Assembly (NCBI GenBank): GCA_934122125.1
Contig: CAKOVW010000045.1
Span: 1 to 8,286 of the forward strand
DNA from: an uncultured Clostridia bacterium
GTDB taxonomy: Bacteria > Bacillota > Clostridia > TANB77 > CAG-508
Direction of reading: 5' to 3'
Length of the DNA: 8,286 nucleotides
The translations under genes and the position numbers were made by a program. Shown in pieces: positions 1-5,220 of the stretch. How positions within the stretch are numbered: the first letter of the stretch is position 1; each line of letters begins with the position of its first letter. The notes under the pieces were generated by a model that saw nothing but the letters and a program-made list of their open reading frames with translations, did not search any database and was not told the DNA's origin.

Positions 1-39
1 AAGCCTGCTTTTTCCTTTTTTGACTTTATTTAATTTCAT
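1..39 (-). CDS. Start of an unidentified minus-strand gene, cut by the window edge
   Basis: An ATG at 39-37 is preceded by AGGAGG at 48-53 with an 8-base gap, which is an ideal Shine-Dalgarno arrangement. Only 13 codons are inside the window, reading MKLNKVKKGKSRL, a very basic start. No family can be recognised from so little. The gene follows the ssb-like gene but is separated from it by a terminator, and it has its own promoter candidate at 151-159, so it is probably an independent transcription unit. Translation initiation is well supported; the product is unknown. Confidence 0.6.
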   Translation of the reverse strand, partial: MKLNKVKKGKSRL

Positions 40-56
40 TTTTTCTTCCTCCTATG

Positions 57-116
57 TTATTCTTGTTTTAGTTTTTCCTCTGTAATGTTAATATGCACAT
101 TCTTTCTTATTTTCAT
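57..116 (-). CDS. Possible 19-residue leader ORF before the edge gene
   Basis: Within the roughly 105-base leader of the edge gene, an ATG at 116-114 opens a frame of 19 codons, MKIRKNVHINITEEKLKQE, ending at TAA 59-57 just before the next gene's AGGAGG. There is no clear Shine-Dalgarno sequence before this ATG (the upstream bases are TTTTTAAAGT). It could be a leader peptide, a remnant of a larger gene or chance. The peptide resembles no family well enough to name. Confidence 0.15.
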   Translation of the reverse strand: MKIRKNVHINITEEKLKQE

Positions 117-150
117 ACTTTAAAAATACTTGTACATATTTTACTTATAT

Positions 151-159
151 ATTATATCA
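151..159 (-). promoter_or_regulatory. Extended -10 promoter candidate for the edge gene
   Basis: On the minus strand the sequence reads TGATATAAT: a perfect TATAAT (156-151) with a TG dinucleotide one base upstream, the extended -10 form used by the vegetative sigma factor. No good -35 box is seen at 16-18 bases; TTGCAT lies 15 bases upstream. Transcription would start near 144 and leave a leader of about 105 bases before the ATG at 39. AT-rich DNA gives such matches by chance, so this is moderate evidence. Confidence 0.45.
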
Positions 160-199
160 ACAAATAAAAAAATGCAATAACAATTTTATAAAAATTTAA

Positions 200-224
200 A
201 AGGTGGCTGCAATACAGCCACCTT
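200..224 (-). terminator. Rho-independent terminator of the ssb-like gene
   Basis: Perfect 10-base arms at 200-209 and 215-224 enclose a 5-base loop. The stem core GGTGGCTG/CAGCCACC is far richer in GC than its surroundings. On the minus strand the hairpin begins a few bases after the TAA at 232-230 and runs into TTTTAAATTTTTATAAAA. This is a textbook intrinsic terminator for the gene at 230-844. Confidence 0.92.
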
Positions 225-229
225 GTCTT

Positions 230-844
230 TTAAATGTCTAACCTAATAATGGAAACTTCGTATGTTGTTTTTTCTTCCTGCTTTCCGTCGGGATATACCT
301 TTGTATATTTTCTGCTTTGGTATCTCCCAATTATCCTGATTACATTTCCTACTTTATATTCCCTACAAACTTTTAGGGCCATTGCATCCCATGCAATAGT
401 AGGAACATAAGCATCGCCATTTTGGTTGCAGTACTTGGTAGCAATGATTATTTCCTGAATTTTTCTGGCCAGAGGAGTTCTGCGTATATCTGCTTTTTTA
501 ACTACTACTCCGGTCATTTTCACTTCATTAATATCATGCTCCTGTGGAATGCATTTCCAAATTCGATTAATGTACACGTAAACCTTGGTATGGATCTTAT
601 TATCTTCCCCGTGGTAGTTATACGTGCGGATTTCGCCATTTACATACACACAATCTCCTTCTTGGAATTTTTCTGCGACCTCAGTTACCCAACCAACTGC
701 TTGGATAATTACCTGGTCTACCGTTCCACTCATTCTCTTTACTTCCAGAATTGCCTCAGATTTTTTTACTTGGCTATAGTGCTGCTGATACTCAAATTTT
801 TTTGCCAGGTTCCCAGATAAGATCACTTCATTCCGGTAATTCAC
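230..844 (-). CDS. Tandem OB-fold single-stranded DNA-binding-like protein
   Basis: The product has 204 residues and two OB-fold repeats of about 100 residues each, with no acidic C-terminal tail like that of housekeeping SSB. OB1 spans about residues 4-98 (NEVILSGNL near the start, GEIRTYN near 70-76). OB2 spans about 105-203 (INEVKMTGVVV, then YVPTIAWDAM near 147-155, GRYQSRKY near 173-180, TTYEVSIIRLD at the end). This layout matches a clostridial SSB-like family whose second fold typically carries YIPCIAWGRN and TAYEVSVSKLE; its cellular role is not established to my knowledge. The start is GTG at 844-842: AGGAGG at 853-858 lies 8 bases upstream, and the overlapping ATG at 846 runs directly into TGA. 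It lies 102 bases after spoIIIAH and has its own promoter and terminator. Three 60-base rows I counted are 37-43% GC, against 20-30% in two rows of spoIIIAA, and it contains a CGG codon (residue 4), otherwise absent in frame from the intact genes here. This could mean transfer or different codon selection. Confidence 0.87.
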   Translation of the reverse strand: MNYRNEVILSGNLAKKFEYQQHYSQVKKSEAILEVKRMSGTVDQVIIQAVGWVTEVAEKFQEGDCVYVNGEIRTYNYHGEDNKIHTKVYVYINRIWKCIPQEHDINEVKMTGVVVKKADIRRTPLARKIQEIIIATKYCNQNGDAYVPTIAWDAMALKVCREYKVGNVIRIIGRYQSRKYTKVYPDGKQEEKTTYEVSIIRLDI

Positions 845-852
845 ATTGTTCG

Positions 853-858
853 CCTCCT
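853..858 (-). promoter_or_regulatory. Shine-Dalgarno sequence selecting the GTG start of the ssb-like gene
   Basis: AGGAGG on the minus strand ends 8 bases before the GTG at 844-842. The ATG that overlaps it by one base is followed at once by TGA, so GTG is the only workable start here. Confidence 0.85.
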
Positions 859-873
859 AGTTAGATCTTTTGT

Positions 874-897
874 TAATATGGAAATTTTTCCATATTA
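874..897. promoter_or_regulatory. Palindrome in the leader of the ssb-like gene, operator-like
   Basis: Perfect 11-base arms at 874-884 (TAATATGGAAA) and 887-897 (TTTCCATATTA) are separated by two T bases. The site lies between the -10 box (922-927) and the Shine-Dalgarno sequence (853-858), about 20-40 bases after the expected transcription start. With only two bases between the arms and no T-run after it on either strand, it fits a dimeric repressor site better than a terminator. The regulator is unknown; it does not match the Gram-positive LexA box or the CIRCE element. Confidence 0.5.
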
Positions 898-921
898 TTA
901 CTAATAGATAGTAACATATAC

Positions 922-950
922 ATTATACATCATTTATGTTAAGTAGTCAA
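922..950 (-). promoter_or_regulatory. Sigma-A promoter of the ssb-like gene
   Basis: On the minus strand TTGACT (950-945) and TATAAT (927-922) are separated by exactly 17 bases, a near-perfect vegetative promoter. The start of transcription is expected near 915. The -35 box overlaps the TGA stop codon of spoIIIAH (949-947). The ssb-like gene can therefore be expressed independently of the sporulation operon. Confidence 0.85.
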
Positions 951-1612
951 TTTTTACTGCTTATATTTATTTTATTAGTTTTTACACCTAATTCTCTTGT
1001 TATAATGTTTTGAATTTGAGCAATAGACTTTTCGTCTAATTTGTCTATTTTTACTACTCCTGTTACATTACCATTGTTTGCAAATATTACAATGTCTTGA
1101 AATCCTTTTGTTTTAATCAAATTTTCCGCTATCATAATTGCATTTTTTTCGTTATTTATTCTTTTTATTTCCTCTTGGGCTGTCTTTTTTTCCTCTGAAC
1201 TTAAATTATTGGTTTCTAATATTTTTTGATAGTTTTCTAACATTTGAGAGTACATTTTTTCTCTGTCTAATCTTGATTGTGCAAAATAACTATCTTCTTG
1301 TGTTGCTTTAGTATTGCTTGTAGTTGTTGCCTTATTTTCAGTATTATCCTGATTAGTGTTAGGAACAACTGCATTTTCTGTGTTTGGCACTATATCATTT
1401 TGAGTCTTGTTATTTTCTGTAGCTTCATTTGCACTTACTAATTGAGCATCTCCTATTCCAGCCATTAGCTCTGAATCTGCTGCACTACTTGTAGGTATTA
1501 AATTACTTTCTTTATTTTGGTTTGCAAAGTTTAAATATCCTGCGGTAACTAACATAAGTGCTATTACTGCAATAATAATTTGATTTCTTTTTAAAATTTT
1601 CATATATATCAT
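947..1612 (-). CDS. spoIIIAH: Stage III sporulation protein AH (SpoIIIAH)
   Basis: Last gene of the spoIIIA operon. In Bacillus subtilis the protein sits in the mother-cell membrane and its extracellular domain binds forespore SpoIIQ across the intermembrane space, forming a ring of the mother cell-forespore channel. The 221-residue product has one N-terminal membrane helix (about 11-28), then a disordered stretch rich in Asn and Thr (about 31-107, with the near-repeat VPNTEN/VPNTNQ). A segment DSYFAQSRLDREKMYSQ (107-123), which I recall as typical of clostridial SpoIIIAH, is followed by charged helices and a C-terminal ring-building domain of the EscJ/PrgK type (about 157-217). AGAAAGGA lies 6 bases before the ATG at 1612-1610, which favours it over the ATG at 1603. 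It begins 13 bases after spoIIIAG. Its TGA stop lies inside the next gene's -35 box, and no terminator follows. Confidence 0.93.
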   Translation of the reverse strand: MIYMKILKRNQIIIAVIALMLVTAGYLNFANQNKESNLIPTSSAADSELMAGIGDAQLVSANEATENNKTQNDIVPNTENAVVPNTNQDNTENKATTTSNTKATQEDSYFAQSRLDREKMYSQMLENYQKILETNNLSSEEKKTAQEEIKRINNEKNAIMIAENLIKTKGFQDIVIFANNGNVTGVVKIDKLDEKSIAQIQNIITRELGVKTNKINISSKN

Positions 1613-1625
1613 TTCAAATCCTTTC

Positions 1626-2228
1626 TTAATTTTCGCTCATTGCAAAAACTTGTATTTTATGTGATGATAATCCAGTAACTGCTTCTACAGCTTGAATAAT
1701 ATCAGCTTTTATATTTGTATTTGTAGCACCTTGTGCAGTAATGATTGCACCTTCTACTTTTGGACTTACAGTGCTTTGTGTTATAGGGGTTTTAGTTCCA
1801 TTTGTTTCTTGATATATTACTTCTTTTTTTACATCTGTTTCAACCACTTTTCTTGTTCCACCAGTTTTATCTTGTTCTTGAGTATCTTTTTGTGAAGTAT
1901 CTTCGTTATATAATGGAACTGTTTGGCTTGTTTGTGAATATGTAATTAATACCTTTACTTTTCCTACTCCATTTATTCTTTGCAGTATATCTTCTAATTG
2001 ATTGCTTAATGTATCGTTTTTTTGTTCTGTAATGTTTTGCTCTTGTGTAGCTAATTTTTTGTTATTATCTGTACTTTTGTTATCTTCTTTTTTATCTTTC
2101 CAAATTAGGTTTATAGCTACCAACACTACAATTAGTATAATTAGAAAAAATACTAAGTTTTCTATTTTCTTTTTGTTGTTTCCGTCATCTGCTTTTGAAG
2201 TTAGCTCTTTTATCTTTTCTTTAAACAT
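1626..2228 (-). CDS. spoIIIAG: Stage III sporulation protein AG (SpoIIIAG)
   Basis: SpoIIIAG forms a large ring in the intermembrane space between mother cell and forespore, structurally related to secretin and type III secretion ring proteins. The product has about 200 residues: a basic N-terminus, one membrane helix (about 25-43), a charged linker, then a ring-building domain split by an insertion. The first part is near 73-98 (LEDILQRINGVGKVKVLI); the insertion (about 99-154) corresponds to the beta-triangle region of the Bacillus protein; the second part (about 155-196) includes VEGAIITAQGATN. The GTG at 2234 would extend the frame by two codons, but it touches the Shine-Dalgarno sequence; the ATG at 2228-2226, 7 bases from GGAGG, is preferred. 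The spoIIIAF stop codon lies within that Shine-Dalgarno sequence, so translational coupling is likely. Confidence 0.93.
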   Translation of the reverse strand: MFKEKIKELTSKADDGNNKKKIENLVFFLIILIVVLVAINLIWKDKKEDNKSTDNNKKLATQEQNITEQKNDTLSNQLEDILQRINGVGKVKVLITYSQTSQTVPLYNEDTSQKDTQEQDKTGGTRKVVETDVKKEVIYQETNGTKTPITQSTVSPKVEGAIITAQGATNTNIKADIIQAVEAVTGLSSHKIQVFAMSEN

Positions 2229-2235
2229 ATTCACT

Positions 2236-2242
2236 CCTCCTA
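2236..2242 (-). promoter_or_regulatory. TAGGAGG: spoIIIAF stop fused to spoIIIAG Shine-Dalgarno
   Basis: The TAG stop of spoIIIAF (2242-2240) forms the first bases of TAGGAGG. The GGAGG is 1 base from the GTG at 2234 and 7 bases from the ATG at 2228, so it decides for the ATG. Ribosomes finishing spoIIIAF would be placed over the spoIIIAG start. Confidence 0.8.
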
Positions 2243-2833
2243 ATTTATATTTATATTTTTTTCTTCTAAGTTGTATATACTACTTAAATATGCTTTTAAA
2301 TCATTTTGTTCTTTAGTTGAAATGCTTATATTTTCTTCTTTGTTTTCTACATTGTTATCAACTGTAATTTTTATTTCATTAACACTTTCAACTTGATTAT
2401 TTACACTATCTTTTTCTTTCTTTTTACTAACTTGTGCAAATATCTTTTTTAATGTATATTGCTCATTATTGGATATTTCTAATGTTAAACTCTTTACAAT
2501 GTATCCTTTTTCTTGTATTTTTTGCTTCATATCGCTTTTTAGATTGGTTATATATACTTGCTTTATTTGGTTTTGTTGGCTGTTTTCTACGTTTTCTTGA
2601 CTAGCTTTGGCAGATACCTCTATGTATGTGTTTATATCATATATGTCTGACACTCTAAATTCGTTTCCTGTAACTTTAGTTATTACAGGTGAAACTATTG
2701 AAAACAAGATATATACTCCAATTACAACTTTAACATATTTTTTGCAATTACCGTCTGGTAAAAGCATTTCAATAATTGTACCAATTATAACTGCTATTAT
2801 TATTCCTTGTATCCAGCCACTTATCCAATTCAT
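2240..2833 (-). CDS. spoIIIAF: Stage III sporulation protein AF (SpoIIIAF)
   Basis: SpoIIIAF is a membrane protein of the engulfment-stage channel; its extracytoplasmic domain is thought to resemble ring-building folds. The 197-residue product has two N-terminal membrane helices (about 8-26 and 33-53) joined by EMLLPDGNCKKYVKVVIGV, close to the MLLPxxxxxKYxKxV pattern of Bacillus SpoIIIAF. A soluble, charged C-terminal domain follows, with an acidic, Asn-rich insertion near 140-165. The length is close to the Bacillus protein (about 206). The ATG is the first possible start because TAA lies two codons upstream in frame. Its Shine-Dalgarno sequence is poor: AAGG is 2 bases away and a better AGGAAAGGA is 13 bases away. 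The 74-base gap after spoIIIAE is the widest in the operon and contains no strong hairpin. Confidence 0.92.
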   Translation of the reverse strand: MNWISGWIQGIIIAVIIGTIIEMLLPDGNCKKYVKVVIGVYILFSIVSPVITKVTGNEFRVSDIYDINTYIEVSAKASQENVENSQQNQIKQVYITNLKSDMKQKIQEKGYIVKSLTLEISNNEQYTLKKIFAQVSKKKEKDSVNNQVESVNEIKITVDNNVENKEENISISTKEQNDLKAYLSSIYNLEEKNININ

Positions 2834-2907
2834 GCCTTATGTTTCTTCCTTTCCTAAAAACTAATGAAATTTTATGTAGCTAAAATTGTAATTTTTTTAA
2901 CTATTAC

Positions 2908-4059
2908 CTATCTATACATTAAGCCACTATTGGTAATTTTTAATACCAAAGTAGTGCCTACAATTAACATTACAGATACACTACACATAATAGCAAGTAA
3001 CATTTTAAAGGTATTTCCCATTTCTTCTAAAAGTTTTACTATTTTTTCGTCAGCTATTGGTTGACACACGGCTCCTGCTAAATAGTACAGTCCCATCAGT
3101 ATTGCAAGTTTAATTATCGGTCCAACACATATTGCAATTACTACCACTACTCCCACTATTCCAACTGCATTTTTTAATATATTGCTACAACCTATTACAG
3201 TGTCTACTGCATCACCTAATATTTTACCTACTACTGGTATAAAGTTTGAAACAGCGGCTTTAGTAGTTTTGGCAGTTATTCCATCTACTGTGCTGCTTAG
3301 GCTTCCCTCTACTGAAATTATCCCTACAAATAGGGTAAGTACAACTCCTAATGTCCATACCACTGTTGAGTTAAAAAACTTTGATAGTTTGTCTACTTGA
3401 ATTCTACTAGATACTTTTGAAATAATTGCTAATGCTGTTGATATTAGCACAAATGGTAATAGAATAGTAGTTATAAAGTTGCCTATGAAAGTTATAATAA
3501 ATAGTATAATTGGTTCTAGTATTCCTGCAGATGCAAAGTTTCCAGTTGTTAACATCAAAGTAATAAGCAGTGGTACTAGGCTATTCATAAATCCAACTAG
3601 GTTTTGAATACTTGTTTTTACCATTTGAAGAATTTCCGAAAAATTTGCCATTATCAAAGTAACTATTAAAATGTATTGAACATAATATGTAATTTGTGCA
3701 ACATTTTTGTTTTCTAAGCCCTCACTAATGCTCTTTAATATACTATGAATTATAATTATTATAAGTATGCTTCCTAGTACAGTTGCACAATTTAATACTT
3801 CTTTTCCTACTAGATTTAATATACTTTTTATAATGGTGTCATTATCTATTTTTCCAGTAATTGCAGAAGTAAATAATTCATTTACATTTATGTCTTTAAA
3901 GGTATTTTGTGTGTATTTTTGGGCTTCTTTTATAAAACTGGATATATTTAATTCTTCTTGTTGTGATTGTAAAACATCTTGACTAGTTGTTTCAGAGGCG
4001 TAGCAGACATTTGGAATAAAAATTAAAAATAAAATAATTATAATAAATATTTTTTTCAT
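2908..4059 (-). CDS. spoIIIAE: Stage III sporulation protein AE (SpoIIIAE)
   Basis: SpoIIIAE is the largest polytopic membrane protein of the SpoIIIA channel, essential in Bacillus for late forespore gene expression. The 383-residue product is near the usual 390-400. It begins with a signal peptide (MKKIFIIIILFLIFIPNVCYA, apparent cleavage after residue 21), then a soluble segment to about 90, followed by about seven or eight hydrophobic segments (near 92-108, 125-145, 160-172, 180-212, 232-250, 298-333, 353-375). The region 251-290, with STVDGITAKTTKAAVSNFIPVVGKILGDAVDTV, is the stretch I recognise as most family-typical. The Shine-Dalgarno AAAAAGGA lies 9 bases before the ATG at 4059-4057, and the gene starts 15 bases after the spoIIIAD stop. 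The stop is TAG. Confidence 0.94.
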   Translation of the reverse strand: MKKIFIIIILFLIFIPNVCYASETTSQDVLQSQQEELNISSFIKEAQKYTQNTFKDINVNELFTSAITGKIDNDTIIKSILNLVGKEVLNCATVLGSILIIIIIHSILKSISEGLENKNVAQITYYVQYILIVTLIMANFSEILQMVKTSIQNLVGFMNSLVPLLITLMLTTGNFASAGILEPIILFIITFIGNFITTILLPFVLISTALAIISKVSSRIQVDKLSKFFNSTVVWTLGVVLTLFVGIISVEGSLSSTVDGITAKTTKAAVSNFIPVVGKILGDAVDTVIGCSNILKNAVGIVGVVVVIAICVGPIIKLAILMGLYYLAGAVCQPIADEKIVKLLEEMGNTFKMLLAIMCSVSVMLIVGTTLVLKITNSGLMYR

Positions 4060-4074
4060 TTGTTTAATTCCTTT

Positions 4075-4462
4075 TTATGGCAATAGTTTTAATATTGTTT
4101 CTAGCAGGCTTGCAATTATTGGTATCGACATAGAAATAATTAAAACTTTTCCCCCTAAATCTACTTTGTTTGCTATTGCTGTTTCCCCTGTGTCTTTACA
4201 AATGCTAACTGTAAATTCTGTTAAAAATGCTATTCCAGTTATTTTTATTAAAAGTATTAGAAATTCATTGTTTATAGCTGTTTTATTTGATAATGTAGTT
4301 AGTAGGTCTATTATTGCTCCTATCTTGTCCATTATCATTACTAAAATTAGCACTCCTGCTGCTAGAGAAACATATAGCACAAATTCCGGTCTATATTGTT
4401 TTACAATTACAATTATAATTAATGAAATTAGCCCGAACTCCAATAATTTTAATTATATCCAT
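4075..4462 (-). CDS. spoIIIAD: SpoIIIAD, apparently frameshifted near codon 9
   Basis: SpoIIIAD is a small polytopic membrane protein of the SpoIIIA channel. The body (4443 to 4075) encodes LISLIIIVIVKQYRPEF, further hydrophobic segments, ITGIAFLTEFTVSICKDTG and the C-terminal GGKVLIISMSIPIIASLLETILKLLP, a clear family match. In that frame the only start is TTG at 4443 with no Shine-Dalgarno sequence, and a TAA lies at 4455-4453. The good signal, AGAAAGGA at 4480-4473, is 10 bases before an ATG at 4462-4460 that reads MDIIKIIGV, the expected SpoIIIAD N-terminus, but in another frame. Removing one base, for example C4435, joins them as MDIIKIIGVGLISL and gives about 128 residues, near the Bacillus length of 133. 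So the coding region most likely begins at 4462 with one extra base around 4435-4441. A shorter TTG-started protein of 122 residues is the alternative. Confidence 0.85.
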
Positions 4463-4472
4463 TGCTTCTTTA

Positions 4473-4480
4473 TCCTTTCT
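4473..4480 (-). promoter_or_regulatory. Shine-Dalgarno sequence of spoIIIAD pointing to the ATG at 4462
   Basis: AGAAAGGA on the minus strand overlaps the last base of the spoIIIAC stop and ends 10 bases before the ATG at 4462. It is about 29 bases from the TTG at 4443, too far to serve it. It is the main reason for placing the spoIIIAD start in the other frame. Confidence 0.75.
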
Positions 4481-4674
4481 TATAGTCCAAACATTGTTCT
4501 TACGCTAGTAAATAATGTACTAATTTCTTTTATTACAAGAGTAAGAACAATTACAAGTCCAGCTAATGTTGTCATCATTGCCTGATCTTCTCTTCCTGCT
4601 CTTACTAAAACTTGATATAGCACAGCTACTAAAATTCCAATTGCTGCTATTTTAAATAATAAACTAATATCCAT
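4480..4674 (-). CDS. spoIIIAC: Stage III sporulation protein AC (SpoIIIAC)
   Basis: A 64-residue membrane protein with two hydrophobic helices (about 3-24 and 34-50), separated by RAGREDQAMMTTLAGLV, and ending in LFTSVRTMFGL. Length (68 in Bacillus), helix layout and position between AB and AD identify SpoIIIAC. SpoIIIAC and SpoIIIAD have been compared with small export-apparatus membrane proteins of secretion systems; that comparison is inference for this organism. AAGGAG lies 8 bases before the ATG, and the gene starts 22 bases after the spoIIIAB stop. Confidence 0.93.
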   Translation of the reverse strand: MDISLLFKIAAIGILVAVLYQVLVRAGREDQAMMTTLAGLVIVLTLVIKEISTLFTSVRTMFGL

Positions 4675-4696
4675 ACTAATAACTCCTTACTATTGT

Positions 4697-5206
4697 TTAA
4701 ATAAGTATCATTGCAATTGTTAGTCCTGCAACTAATCCTAAAGTTCTATACATCTTTTCATTTTTTTTACGTTCTTCTGAAGCATTTTCTAATTGAGCTG
4801 TCAAAAAGTCATTTACTACTTCAATTTCACTAAGTTGTCCATCTAAGTCAGTTTGTCCTAATAGCCTGCCTAAATTTTGCACTACAGAAATATCTTCCTT
4901 ATTTAGATTATACTTAGTTTCTTCTAAAGCCTGTAACCATGCTTCTCCTGCTGAAGTTTCTTTCATTCGGTTAGCGGCTCTGTCAAAAATGCTTCCCACA
5001 TTTCCACCTATTTTATTTGCTATTTCCATAAATACATTTGGAATAGGTTCATAGGTAAATTTAATTTTAGTAGCAAACATATTAAGGGCATTTTTCATTT
5101 CTTTTATTTCTTTTTCTCGGTTTGCATATTTTTTAGAAAATAGTATTCCTATTATGCTACTTGTAACTATTATCATAGCTAATATAAATAATCTAAAAGC
5201 TAACAT
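4697..5206 (-). CDS. spoIIIAB: Stage III sporulation protein AB (SpoIIIAB)
   Basis: The 169-residue product matches the family length (171 in Bacillus). It has an N-terminal membrane helix (about 3-22), a cytoplasmic helical domain, and a short C-terminal hydrophobic helix (about 154-169). Family-typical features are the basic stretch after the first helix, the motif GRLLGQTDLDGQ (113-124) and KKNEKMYRTLGLVAGL before and within the last helix. The helical domain resembles the GspF/PilC platform proteins of type II secretion, so AB is a likely docking partner of the SpoIIIAA ATPase; this comes from family knowledge. TAGGAGG, which includes the spoIIIAA stop, lies 7 bases before the ATG at 5206, so the two genes are probably translationally coupled. 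Confidence 0.94.
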   Translation of the reverse strand: MLAFRLFILAMIIVTSSIIGILFSKKYANREKEIKEMKNALNMFATKIKFTYEPIPNVFMEIANKIGGNVGSIFDRAANRMKETSAGEAWLQALEETKYNLNKEDISVVQNLGRLLGQTDLDGQLSEIEVVNDFLTAQLENASEERKKNEKMYRTLGLVAGLTIAMILI

Positions 5207-5213
5207 TTTATTT

Positions 5214-5220
5214 CCTCCTA
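5214..5220 (-). promoter_or_regulatory. TAGGAGG: spoIIIAA stop fused to spoIIIAB Shine-Dalgarno
   Basis: The TAG stop of spoIIIAA (5220-5218) is the start of TAGGAGG, which lies 7 bases before the spoIIIAB ATG at 5206. The same arrangement occurs at the spoIIIAF-spoIIIAG junction. Confidence 0.8.

Noticed and set aside
422..820. A 132-codon plus-strand open frame antisense to the ssb-like gene
   Set aside because: No Shine-Dalgarno sequence or recognisable domain, and it mirrors a gene with clear OB-fold motifs, GTG start signal, promoter and terminator.
874..897. Reading the palindrome as a terminator of the spoIIIA operon or as a LexA box
   Set aside because: No T-run follows on the minus strand (ACAAAAG) and it lies downstream of a strong promoter; the sequence does not fit the Gram-positive LexA consensus CGAACNNNNGTTCG.
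2002..2316. Plus-strand frame across spoIIIAG and spoIIIAF, rich in Phe, Ser and Leu
   Set aside because: It is a shadow of Lys/Asn/Glu-rich minus-strand coding sequence and crosses a gene junction.
2834..2907. A regulatory RNA or promoter in the 74-base gap before spoIIIAF
   Set aside because: Only a weak 5-base GTAAT/ATTAC pairing is present and no clear promoter pair or T-run hairpin is seen.
2864..3064. Plus-strand 66-codon frame near the spoIIIAE-spoIIIAF gap
   Set aside because: Mostly antisense to the end of spoIIIAE, with no family signal and no ribosome binding site.
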